Assembly (NCBI GenBank): GCA_902388545.1
Contig: CABMPS010000035.1
Span: 1 to 13,471 of the forward strand
Reading direction: 5' to 3'
Source: an uncultured Collinsella sp.
Lineage (GTDB): Bacteria > Actinomycetota > Coriobacteriia > Coriobacteriales > Coriobacteriaceae
DNA: 13,471 nt
Part shown: piece by piece, positions 7,252-13,471 of the stretch
How positions within the stretch are numbered: the first letter of the stretch is position 1
Layout of the letters: each line of letters begins with the position of its first letter
Translations under genes and position numbers: made by a program
Notes under the pieces: generated by a model
What the model was told of the DNA's origin: nothing
Databases searched by the model: none
Seen by the model: the letters and a program-made list of their open reading frames with translations, nothing else

Positions 7252-7289
7252 ATGTCAAAAGACTGACACTTGTGTATGCCTTTTGACAT
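7252..7289. promoter_or_regulatory. Centre-matched 38-bp interrupted palindrome
   Basis: Outer arms ATGTCAAAAG (7252-7261) and CTTTTGACAT (7280-7289) and inner arms ACAC (7266-7269) and GTGT (7272-7275) share the same centre at 7270.5, giving mostly paired symmetry over 38 bp. It lies about 190 nt upstream of the DUF262 start. It may be an operator or a structured RNA element. TTGACA is present in each arm in opposite directions, but I find no matching -10 box for either. Confidence 0.45.
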
Positions 7290-7300
7290 TGCCACAGTCT

Positions 7301-7573
7301 TACGAGCTTCTTGTCTCATATGCCAAGAGCGGATATCTAGATCGCTGCCTCTCCCGCCCAAAGAAACTCGACAAGAACTGATCGAAGGGCAAATCAGACA
7401 TCGAGCAAGTCGCCGACCTGCACTCAGCCTCGACAAGTGGCATCGAAAACAAGCTCACCGGCATAGAGCTTGCGTTAAAACAAAATGAGCCCCAGCGACT
7501 TGTATCAGAGGCCATTCCCGGGGCATCAATATGCAGTGTACCTATTCATCGCCCGATGCCGGCAAGCTGTTGA
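7301..7573 (+). pseudogene. Possible decayed coding remnant, plus strand
   Basis: The 481-nt gap between the glycine-zipper gene and DUF262 holds no intact gene. On the plus strand it contains protein-like stretches that jump frame. LLVSYAKSGYLD is followed, one frame over, by LPPKETRQELIEG, then back in the first frame after a TGA (7379-7381) by SDIEQVADLHSAS, IENKLTGIELALKQ and NEPQRLVSEAIPG, ending at TGA 7571-7573. The pieces read as a single ancestral C-terminus with two compensating shifts. The end overlaps the 3' end of the minus-strand glycine-zipper gene by about 30 nt. I do not recognise the family. It could also be a chance open frame. Confidence 0.35.
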
Positions 7574-10055
7574 GCAGCTCACCCTCACCGGCGGTGCCAA
7601 GGCGCCTCTGCATCTTATCGATCTGCTTAAGGGTCGAAGTCAAATACCCAAGACCCTTCTTCAGTTGCTTAAGTAACTTGCCATCCTTGCGATTTCCCTT
7701 TCCGTTCTCCTTTTCGACATCTTCTTCAATGCCAGCGATGCCGCGCTGCACGGCCTCGGCTGCTTTCCGCACCAAAATGGCCCCCTCATGCGGGCAGCGG
7801 TCAGTTGCCACATCAAGAAATGCGAGAAGCCTTGAGCATTCAACGAGCACGAACTGAGCATAGTCCTCCCCCATCGACGCCGCCAGGGCAACGCCGCCAG
7901 AACCCAAAAGGCCAAGCGCAGCGCCGCCGCCCGCAATTAAAGCGGTGCCGCCAGCCATACCCATGCCGCCGGCGGCCAAGGCGCCGCCGCCAGCAGCGGC
8001 AAGACTCGCATTGACAAGCGCAGCTCCGTGGAGGCCGACAAACGAGCCTCCAAAGATACCGACAGCGATATTTGGAGCGACCACCGCGGCAGCTCCTCCA
8101 GTGCCCACGGCCACCACCGCGGTGATGGCTCCGCCCACCAAAAACTTTGGCAACGCGCCTGAAAGCCCGCGAATGCGCGCCTTACATCGCTTCTCGAGGG
8201 AACGTATGGCGTCCAAATCAACAGCGTCTTGTCTCCTGGGAAATTCATCTTTAACCCAAGACCCACTCTCCTTCAAACCTTTGTATTCCTTCTTCTCTTC
8301 ATCTCCCAGCTGCGAATAGGGGCAAAACTCAACTAACTCCTGTGCAACCAGCAGGGCGCGCACCTTACCGCCTCGCTGCCGCGAAATAGCCTCAAGGGCT
8401 CCGTACGCATCTTCCTCGCTCAAAAAGTAGCTGTCTGCATCTATGCCTGGGCCATCCGCGACCGAATCCCGCCACGCGCGAGCCCAGCTCCTCTTTTGCC
8501 CTTTGCGCACTTCGTTCTTCTCGTTCCCGCAGTCGTAGTTGATGGCGGCAAGCTTCAGCGAAAAGGCAATCCTCGTCGTTTCTCTATCTAGGCTATAAAA
8601 GTGGAATCCATCGAAGATATCCTGGCGGCGTCTGGCGCGCTCAGCCCAAGCCTCGGACATTTCCTCCGCCATATAGCCCCAGTCGGCATGGAGGGCAAAC
8701 GCAAGGCGTCCAACTCCAACGTAGTTTATTCGCAAGAAGAACTTCTGGGCGAAAACAACCTTGTTCCCCTCGCATTCGATACCCGCCCTGACCGCCGCCG
8801 TCGCCAGATTCGCCAAAACAAACGAAGTGCTCGAAACCGTGACCATGCGAGTGAGGGCCTTGCTGTTGTAGGGCATGAAATGCGAAGCCTTGAGCTTGCG
8901 CAAGCCGGAAACCTTGCTCACTTCGCAACGTTCTAGCTCGGCCTTGAGCCTTGAAAGCATGTAGAGACAACGAACGATAACCTCGTTGGCCACGACTGCT
9001 GGCACCTGGCCTAAAGCCTGATCGAGAAGACCGACTTCCGTCCGAAGGTCGAAGCGAATGGGCTTGCCGTCCTCGGTTTTGAACGCCGTTCCGTTAAACA
9101 GCTTTGAGATCCATTGCTGGATGCGAATATCCTCGCCCTTATAGGCAATCTGTATGTCTTGAAAAACAGGCAGGGAGGAGAGCTCCTTTAGCAGGGACAA
9201 CACGACGCCGGGAACACCCGTCCCCTTACCGGGGTTTGAACTAGACCCCGCCATGTCGCTCACGAGATGCATCGCCCAGAACAGAGTGCCAAACGCGATC
9301 TTCTCTGGAACGTTCCTGCCTATAAGAGGGCAGTCGGGATCGAAGGCGGCGGCAGGCAGGTCAAAGGCGACAAACCGGCCGGCTGTATCGGTACCATAGC
9401 CTTTGCACGTGAATTGCGAGAGGATCGAACACGCAAGGCCAACCAAGCTCGGGTGGTGCGAGAAATCCCGCAGATGATGTTGGAGCCCGCCGCCAAACTC
9501 GGCAGTCAGCTTGTCCGCGGCAAGAGGAAACTCTTTCTCTAGAAAGCGAATAGCGTCTTCTAGAGTTGCATCCGCCTTTGTCATACCCGCAGACTTGGCA
9601 ATCGTAAGAACGAATTTGCCAACCTTCTCGTCGCCCCACTCTTTGGCACCCTCTAGGTTGAAGTCTTTCTGCCAAAGGATATTCAACGCGCCCGTGAGGA
9701 GCCCGCTAACGGCTGCAAGTTCATAGTCGAGCTTCGTAGCCTTTTCAGCCCGAGAGTCAAAATCAAAGAGGACCTCCTCCCCATCGGGAGCGTCCTTAAA
9801 ACCAACCAGCACGGCGCTACCGTTCAGCGGCACAGATGTAACTTTGGGCAGTTGAGGCATGGCGTAAACTATCTCGCCAGCACTAAAAACAAGTTCGTCT
9901 GCCATACCGGCTTCCTCCTGCAAACGCGTAAAATCAGATTGCTCTACGCCGCCAAATCCCTCTTCGTAGAAGTATTCGAAAATCTCGGTGATGCAGTTGC
10001 TCAGAACCTCGTCGGGATAGTTCGCCACTGGCAGCCTATACACCTCATTGTGCAC
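7542..10055 (-). CDS. Large glycine-zipper protein of unknown function, 5' end disrupted
   Basis: I do not recognise a named family. The readable part is 837 residues from a GTG at 10055 that has no Shine-Dalgarno. Residues about 185-300 hold a His/Asp-rich stretch (GGGLQHHLRDFSHHPSLVG at 188-206, then AMHLVSDMAGSSSNPGKGTG at 261-280) that looks conserved and could be an active or metal site. Residues about 636-728 are an Ala/Gly-rich hydrophobic zone with GxxxG-like repeats, long enough to form membrane hairpins. A charged helical tail rich in Lys and Glu follows (755-820). No signal peptide is seen. The true 5' end appears to lie upstream of 10055, in another frame. An internal ATG at 9905 has a strong ribosome-binding site. 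Position beside a DUF262 gene suggests defence or membrane-attack roles, but this is inference. Confidence 0.75.
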   Translation of the reverse strand: MHNEVYRLPVANYPDEVLSNCITEIFEYFYEEGFGGVEQSDFTRLQEEAGMADELVFSAGEIVYAMPQLPKVTSVPLNGSAVLVGFKDAPDGEEVLFDFDSRAEKATKLDYELAAVSGLLTGALNILWQKDFNLEGAKEWGDEKVGKFVLTIAKSAGMTKADATLEDAIRFLEKEFPLAADKLTAEFGGGLQHHLRDFSHHPSLVGLACSILSQFTCKGYGTDTAGRFVAFDLPAAAFDPDCPLIGRNVPEKIAFGTLFWAMHLVSDMAGSSSNPGKGTGVPGVVLSLLKELSSLPVFQDIQIAYKGEDIRIQQWISKLFNGTAFKTEDGKPIRFDLRTEVGLLDQALGQVPAVVANEVIVRCLYMLSRLKAELERCEVSKVSGLRKLKASHFMPYNSKALTRMVTVSSTSFVLANLATAAVRAGIECEGNKVVFAQKFFLRINYVGVGRLAFALHADWGYMAEEMSEAWAERARRRQDIFDGFHFYSLDRETTRIAFSLKLAAINYDCGNEKNEVRKGQKRSWARAWRDSVADGPGIDADSYFLSEEDAYGALEAISRQRGGKVRALLVAQELVEFCPYSQLGDEEKKEYKGLKESGSWVKDEFPRRQDAVDLDAIRSLEKRCKARIRGLSGALPKFLVGGAITAVVAVGTGGAAAVVAPNIAVGIFGGSFVGLHGAALVNASLAAAGGGALAAGGMGMAGGTALIAGGGAALGLLGSGGVALAASMGEDYAQFVLVECSRLLAFLDVATDRCPHEGAILVRKAAEAVQRGIAGIEEDVEKENGKGNRKDGKLLKQLKKGLGYLTSTLKQIDKMQRRLGTAGEGELLNSLPASGDE
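9903..9918 (-). promoter_or_regulatory. Strong internal ribosome-binding site and ATG
   Basis: On the minus strand GGAGGA (9918-9913) lies 7 nt before an in-frame ATG at 9905. Translation from here would give 787 residues starting MADELVFSAGE, lacking the first 50 of the open frame. With the upstream frame broken, this is the best-supported place for translation to start, though the match could be a chance result of a Glu-Glu codon pair (GAG GAA). Confidence 0.4.
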
Positions 10056-10278
10056 GATGACGCACGCAGCGTCACGGGTCTCTGCCTATCCGTCCAGCGA
10101 ATCATGTTAGCAAGCCGCTCTTCGATAATGGAAGCCATCTCGATGTCCACGCTCTTGACCTGCTTGGTCCCAGCGAGTGTCAGCGCGTCCTTGAGTAGGA
10201 TCCCAAACGCAGTCTTCTGCTGCTGATCCTAGAATCCTTCGCGCAACCATTCCGTCCGCTTGTCGCCAAATGAGCCTC
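10056..10278 (-). pseudogene. Out-of-frame N-terminal remnant of the glycine-zipper gene
   Basis: Directly after the exonuclease stop, one minus-strand frame reads GDKRTEWLREGF, then TAG at 10231-10229, then protein-like sequence containing DQQQKTAFGILLKDALTLAG, then VDIEMASIIEERLANMIRWT and DRQRP. The frame used by the glycine-zipper gene takes over about here with RDAACVIVHNEVYRL; that frame has its own stop (TAG at 10088-10086). The joined text reads as one protein if TAG is a mutated CAG and one base is missing near 10060-10075. This means a true pseudogene, a recoding event or sequence errors. No convincing start codon with a ribosome-binding site is seen for the upstream part. Confidence 0.6.
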
Positions 10279-11013
10279 CTACCTCCCCTCCGCCTTCAGC
10301 TTCAGCAGCAGGTCGCCCAGCTCGGGGCACTTGCTGGAAAGGCGTGTCTGAGCTCGCTCGCCCATCCCCCACCGTTGGCGGATCTCCTGGGCGCGCGGAC
10401 TCACACGGTAGTTCCCGTCCATCATCTGCTTGAGCAGCTTGGCGGTCACGCGTGCATCGGCAAGGGCGCTGTGGGCATGGCCCGTCGACTCGTCGAACTC
10501 GATGCCAAACCACGTTGCCGCGTCGCCCAGCGAGACGCGCCCGTGGCTGCCCACGTCCATAATCGAGGTGTAAAACGCCTGCAGGTCGACCCAGTCCGTA
10601 GGAAATGCGGAAAGGTCGATGCGCTTTGCCTGGCACTCGGTCAAAAGCTGTCGACGGTCCGCCCCGCTCCAACAGACCACCTGGGCGGAGTAGCGACCGA
10701 TCCAATCACCGAGCCTTTTGATCACCACGTAGAGCGGATCGGCCATCGCGGTGTCCACGGCCGATATCCCCGTAAGCTCGCGAACGGGGAATGCAACGCC
10801 TTCGGTAAATTCCGTCTGCACAAACTGCGAGAACTCGCCCATAACGTTGCCGTGGTAATCGAGCTTGACGGCGCCGACCTCGATAATCTCGTTGCGCAGC
10901 CCACGGCGCTGGCGCTGCTTTGGCACCGGCGCAAATTCAAAGTCCAGCACAATCTGGCGCGCAAAGTTCGTCGTATCGATAGCCGAGATACCCGGCGTCT
11001 TTTCAGCTGACAC
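10279..11013 (-). CDS. DEDDh 3'-5' exonuclease (KapD/ERI-1-like)
   Basis: This is a 244-residue RNase T/DnaQ-like exonuclease that would remove nucleotides from 3' ends of RNA or DNA. ExoI is LDFEF with D24 and E26, followed by EIIEVGAVKLD (42-52). ExoII includes CWSGADRRQL with D119. ExoIII is HAHSALADA with H181 and D186 (H-x4-D, the DEDDh type). All four acidic residues and the histidine are present. I start at the GTG at 11013, where GGAGAAAGG ends 8 nt upstream. The open frame continues to 11124, but the added 37 residues are Cys/Arg-rich and not family-like. The C-terminal part (205-244) is charged and helical. The gene follows the DUF234-type ATPase by 97 nt on the same strand, so the two may share a transcript. 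It could be housekeeping rather than defence. Confidence 0.85.
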   Translation of the reverse strand: MSAEKTPGISAIDTTNFARQIVLDFEFAPVPKQRQRRGLRNEIIEVGAVKLDYHGNVMGEFSQFVQTEFTEGVAFPVRELTGISAVDTAMADPLYVVIKRLGDWIGRYSAQVVCWSGADRRQLLTECQAKRIDLSAFPTDWVDLQAFYTSIMDVGSHGRVSLGDAATWFGIEFDESTGHAHSALADARVTAKLLKQMMDGNYRVSPRAQEIRQRWGMGERAQTRLSSKCPELGDLLLKLKAEGR

Positions 11014-11110
11014 GGTTAGGGCCTTTCTCCGTTGCCTGCCGCTCGTTTCTCGAACGGCTTCGTCGCAGTAAGCGTAACCGCCTGTGCAGACACAAACACA
11101 GGGTGGCCCC

Positions 11111-12490
11111 TCACATCTCGGCAAACGAGATCAGCTTGACGTCTCCCCTACTCTCTGCGGCATCCCGACATCCCTGTGTAAAACCGCTTTTTGAGAAAAG
11201 TGCATAGCTTTTTCGCTGCCGCCTAAAGAGCTCGCTTCGGTGCACGAGTTTTTGCAGCACGTCTTCGCCCGCCGGTTCATTGCGCCATTTGCACTCCGCA
11301 AACAGCGCAGCGCCCTCGCCATCGTCAACAATCAAGTCGATTTCTTCCTGCGTATGCGTGCGATTATCCGTCCCCCACCAGCGCCCGACGCTCGCCGGAA
11401 CCACATCGAGTTGGCCCGCCCGCGCGAGTTCGTACACGTATTGCCTGCATATAAGCTCAAAGACCGTGCCCATGTAATCCGATACGTGCGGCTCAATGCG
11501 CTTATACGCCATCTCGGCCATATCGTTTTGAATCAGCCCGATGTTCTGCGGCACAAACTTGTACCAGAACCTAAACATCTGGTCGCTCAGTAGATACACG
11601 GCCCGCTTATTGCTCGTCTCGTTTAGGGGCAGCTCGCGCTCGACAATCCCAAGCGACGCCAGCTTATCCACATAGCTCTTTACGTTGCTCGCAGGGATTC
11701 CCGTAGAGCTCGCAATCTCCGAGATCTTCGAGCGCCCCTGAGCAATTGCTTGCACGATCGCATCGTATTGCTCGGGATTGCGGCACTCTTGCATTAGCAG
11801 GTTACTCGGCTCCTCAAAGAGATAGCCCGTAGGAGTAAGAAAAAGACGTTTGATGTTGTCCTTGAGCGGTGCGGCAGGATCGACTTTCTCGATATAAGCA
11901 GGAATGCCGCCCGTCATACCATAGCAAACTGCAGCGTCTTCGCGACTCATGCTCTGCCACAGGCCGAGGGTCGTCGTAAAATCAAGCGGCATGATCTTAA
12001 ACTGGGCCGTACGCCTACCGTATAGTGGGCTCTCGTAGCCCAACACCTGTTCCTCCATAAACGAAAGAGACGAGCCGCATAGAATCAGCATGAGCTTGGT
12101 CTCTTTGTACAGGTGATCGATCTTGTCTTGCAGCAACGAGCTGATCTCGGGATTCGATTGGGCGAGATAGGGGTACTCGTCAATCACGACAATCAAACGT
12201 TCCGTGCGAGCCATGGTGGCCAATGCATCGAACGCCTCGTCAAAACTACGAAACGACACACCTGCAGCACCAACCGAACCCGCAAGTATCGCCTGGCTAA
12301 AGCCGTGCAGATTTGCCTCTGCATTGGTACGACGAGCTTGAAAGTAAATTGCCTTCTTGCCTTGGATGAACTCTGTGATAAGACGCGTTTTACCCACACG
12401 ACGGCGGCCGTAAATCACAGGCATCTCAAAGGAGCCCGTGCCATACAGTCGATTGAGCTCGGATATTTCCGCTGTTCTTCCGATAAACAT
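11111..12490 (-). CDS. Archaeal-type ATPase with DUF234-like C-terminal domain
   Basis: This is a 459-residue protein of the archaeal ATPase (PF01637) plus DUF234 architecture, a family common near mobile and defence genes and not well understood. Walker A is GRRRVGKT at 28-35, Walker B is IVVIDE at 100-105, and the sensor-like LCGSS is at 137-141. A winged-helix region spans about 240-290 (ISEIASSTGIPASNVKSYVD). The C-terminal domain has EEIDLIVDD (382-390) and FAECKW (397-402), again a D...E-x-K pattern like PD-(D/E)xK nucleases. The start is firm, with AAGGAAGG 8 nt upstream of the ATG. The promoter lies inside a 25-bp inverted repeat, and the winged helix makes self-regulation through that repeat a reasonable guess. 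It differs in family from the DUF4143 ATPase at the other end of the accessory run. Confidence 0.88.
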   Translation of the reverse strand: MFIGRTAEISELNRLYGTGSFEMPVIYGRRRVGKTRLITEFIQGKKAIYFQARRTNAEANLHGFSQAILAGSVGAAGVSFRSFDEAFDALATMARTERLIVVIDEYPYLAQSNPEISSLLQDKIDHLYKETKLMLILCGSSLSFMEEQVLGYESPLYGRRTAQFKIMPLDFTTTLGLWQSMSREDAAVCYGMTGGIPAYIEKVDPAAPLKDNIKRLFLTPTGYLFEEPSNLLMQECRNPEQYDAIVQAIAQGRSKISEIASSTGIPASNVKSYVDKLASLGIVERELPLNETSNKRAVYLLSDQMFRFWYKFVPQNIGLIQNDMAEMAYKRIEPHVSDYMGTVFELICRQYVYELARAGQLDVVPASVGRWWGTDNRTHTQEEIDLIVDDGEGAALFAECKWRNEPAGEDVLQKLVHRSELFRRQRKSYALFSKSGFTQGCRDAAESRGDVKLISFAEM

Positions 12491-12505
12491 AGGGCCATCC
12501 TTCCT

Positions 12506-12561
12506 TTACGTTATAGCTAGCTATATTATACCTTACTATAATATAGCTAGCTATAACGTAA
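12506..12561. repeat. 25-bp perfect inverted repeat with nested palindromes and -10 boxes
   Basis: Arms at 12506-12530 and 12537-12561 are perfect inverse copies around a 6-nt spacer (CCTTAC). Each arm contains the 14-bp palindrome TATAGCTAGCTATA, so the element has three axes of symmetry. The minus-strand TATAAT at 12530-12525 is well placed as -10 for the ATPase gene (start near 12518, leader about 28 nt). The mirror-image TATAAT at 12537-12542 could drive rightward plus-strand transcription. No good -35 is present. A protein bound to either palindrome would block RNA polymerase. The arms could also extrude as a cruciform. Confidence 0.85.
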
Positions 12562-12606
12562 TTCGACAAGCGGCGCACGCAAAAGGGGCGGTACACCACC
12601 GCACGT

Positions 12607-12728
12607 GGACCGTTCCGGAAAATGTACCCCGTTCTGGAGCCTGGTTCCGGGATACAGCTCCGGTTGAGGACCAATCCGGAAAGTACGTCCCATTCTGGAG
12701 CCGAAATCCGGGATGCAGTTTCCGCTCC
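12607..12728. repeat. Two tandem 61-bp imperfect repeats
   Basis: Units 12607-12667 and 12668-12728 both begin GGACC and share blocks such as TCCGGAAA, TTCTGGAGCC and TCCGGGAT in the same order and spacing, with scattered substitutions. Each unit itself contains two CCGG-centred halves. The stretch has no convincing gene on either strand. It lies between the ATPase promoter and the xdh-like terminator, and resembles intergenic repeat families seen in Coriobacteriia genomes; that link is from memory. Confidence 0.65.
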
Positions 12729-12736
12729 AAACAAAA

Positions 12737-12764
12737 GGCCCCGGCTCGCGATGGAGCTGGGGCC
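12737..12764 (-). terminator. Intrinsic terminator of the xdhD-like gene
   Basis: GGCCCCGGCTC (12737-12747) and GAGCTGGGGCC (12754-12764) pair over 11 bp with one G-T wobble and a 6-nt loop. On the minus strand the stem is followed directly by TTTTGTTT, a good U-tract. It lies about 70 nt after the stop codon of the xanthine dehydrogenase-like gene. Confidence 0.85.
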
Positions 12765-12833
12765 AAAGGCGCAGCTTATGCAGTTGATGTTGAGCGCGAA
12801 CAGCCCATCAGCAATGACCGTCCGCGCTCCACC

Positions 12834-13471
12834 CTACCCGCGGTTGCGAGCGCGGCTGTACGGCGTATCCACCATGGGCAGATCCGGACGCAGCTTGCCG
12901 TCAAACGCGCGGTAGGCGTTCTGTACGGCGGGCGCCGTGGGAATCGTGGCGATCTCGCCGATGCCCTTGCCGCCGTATGCCACGGGCAGCAGCTCGTCCT
13001 TCTCCACGTAGATGGCGTGGATATCCGGAATCTCGGGCGCACGGAACAGCCCGAGCGTACCGTACCTTGCCTGGGGCACGCAGTCCTTGAGCGGCCAGTC
13101 CTCGGTAAGCGCATAGCCCATACCCATGAGCACGCCGCCTTCGATCTGACCCTGGATGGAGATGGGGTTGACCACCTTGCCGGAATCGTGCGCGGCATAG
13201 ACCTCGCTCACGCGGCCGTCGTCGTCCAAAATGACCACATGCGTGGCAAAGCCGTAGCAGATGTGGCTCTTGGGGTTGGGAACGTCGGCACCCAGCTTGT
13301 CGGTCGGCTCCAGATACACGTAGCCAAACTCGCATCCCTCGAGCGCCTTGATGGCGGTCGCGGGATCCCGAGGATGCATGCCCTGGCCGGCGACGAGCTC
13401 CTGCGTGCGCAACTGATAGGCGCGACCGTCATCGTATTCGATCTTGACGCCATCACCATGGGCGCTCACCG
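12834..13471 (-). CDS. Xanthine dehydrogenase-family molybdopterin subunit, C-terminal part (xdhD-like)
   Basis: Only the last 211 or so residues are in the window; the gene continues past the right edge. The sequence is the end of the molybdopterin-binding domain of a xanthine/aldehyde oxidase family hydroxylase. YAAHDSGKVVNPISIQGQIE and GGVLMGMGYALTED are the family's cofactor-contact segment, and GGKGIGEIATIPTAPAVQNA carries the glutamate (GIGE) that matches the catalytic Glu of xanthine dehydrogenase. The variant GEIATIPTAPAV rather than GEPP is like E. coli XdhD and selenium-dependent purine hydroxylases. The protein would hydroxylate a purine or related heterocycle in the cytoplasm. With ygeX in the same window, an anaerobic purine-degradation role is likely. 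A strong terminator follows. Whether a 2Fe-2S domain is fused to the N-terminus cannot be seen. Confidence 0.85.
   Translation of the reverse strand, partial: VSAHGDGVKIEYDDGRAYQLRTQELVAGQGMHPRDPATAIKALEGCEFGYVYLEPTDKLGADVPNPKSHICYGFATHVVILDDDGRVSEVYAAHDSGKVVNPISIQGQIEGGVLMGMGYALTEDWPLKDCVPQARYGTLGLFRAPEIPDIHAIYVEKDELLPVAYGGKGIGEIATIPTAPAVQNAYRAFDGKLRPDLPMVDTPYSRARNRG

Noticed and set aside
10270..11010. Plus-strand open frame opposite the exonuclease
   Set aside because: It spans exactly the exonuclease, whose DEDDh motifs are all intact. The antisense product has no recognisable features.
11014..11124. Upstream start for the exonuclease giving 37 more residues
   Set aside because: The extra residues are Cys/Arg-rich and unlike the family. 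The GTG at 11013 has a good ribosome-binding site just before the conserved domain, and the longer form would overlap the end of the ATPase gene.

Overview
The window looks like a chromosomal segment of a gut-type actinobacterium of the Coriobacteriia, with Collinsella or a close relative the best guess. This rests on the moderately high-GC coding style, the gene set, and an intergenic repeat style I associate with that group. It is an inference, because there is no rRNA or marker gene to settle it.

The two ends carry metabolic genes. At the left (minus strand) is a complete 2,3-diaminopropionate ammonia-lyase (ygeX/dpaL), with a divergently transcribed YheO/DauR-type PAS-HTH regulator. Two identical operator-like dyads (AACAAA-N3-TTTGTT) lie in the intergenic region. 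At the right end (minus strand) is the C-terminal part of a molybdopterin-dependent xanthine dehydrogenase-family enzyme (xdhD-like), closed by a clear intrinsic terminator. In E. coli and many gut anaerobes, ygeX and xdhD belong to the same gene neighbourhood for anaerobic purine/urate breakdown. The window therefore probably shows both sides of such a locus with other genes between them. A plus-strand gene for a disordered, single-pass membrane protein follows the regulator.

The middle (about 3.3-12.6 kb) is an accessory region with every intact gene on the minus strand. In transcription order it holds: an archaeal-type ATPase with a DUF234-like C-terminus; a DEDDh 3'-5' exonuclease; a large glycine-zipper protein of unknown function whose 5' end is broken by a stop codon and a frameshift; a GmrSD-like DUF262-DUF1524 protein, a family of modification-dependent restriction enzymes; and a DUF4143-type AAA ATPase with a C-terminal nuclease-like motif. 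The content resembles a defence or mobile-gene hotspot.

The most striking non-coding structures sit at the two ATPase promoters. The DUF4143 ATPase is preceded by four copies of a 10-bp core spaced at exactly 33 bp. The DUF234 ATPase is preceded by a 25-bp perfect inverted repeat with a 6-bp spacer, each arm holding a 14-bp palindrome and a -10 box on each strand. Other structures are a 61-bp tandem repeat, a centre-matched dyad upstream of the DUF262 gene, and a possible decayed plus-strand reading frame near 7.3-7.57 kb.
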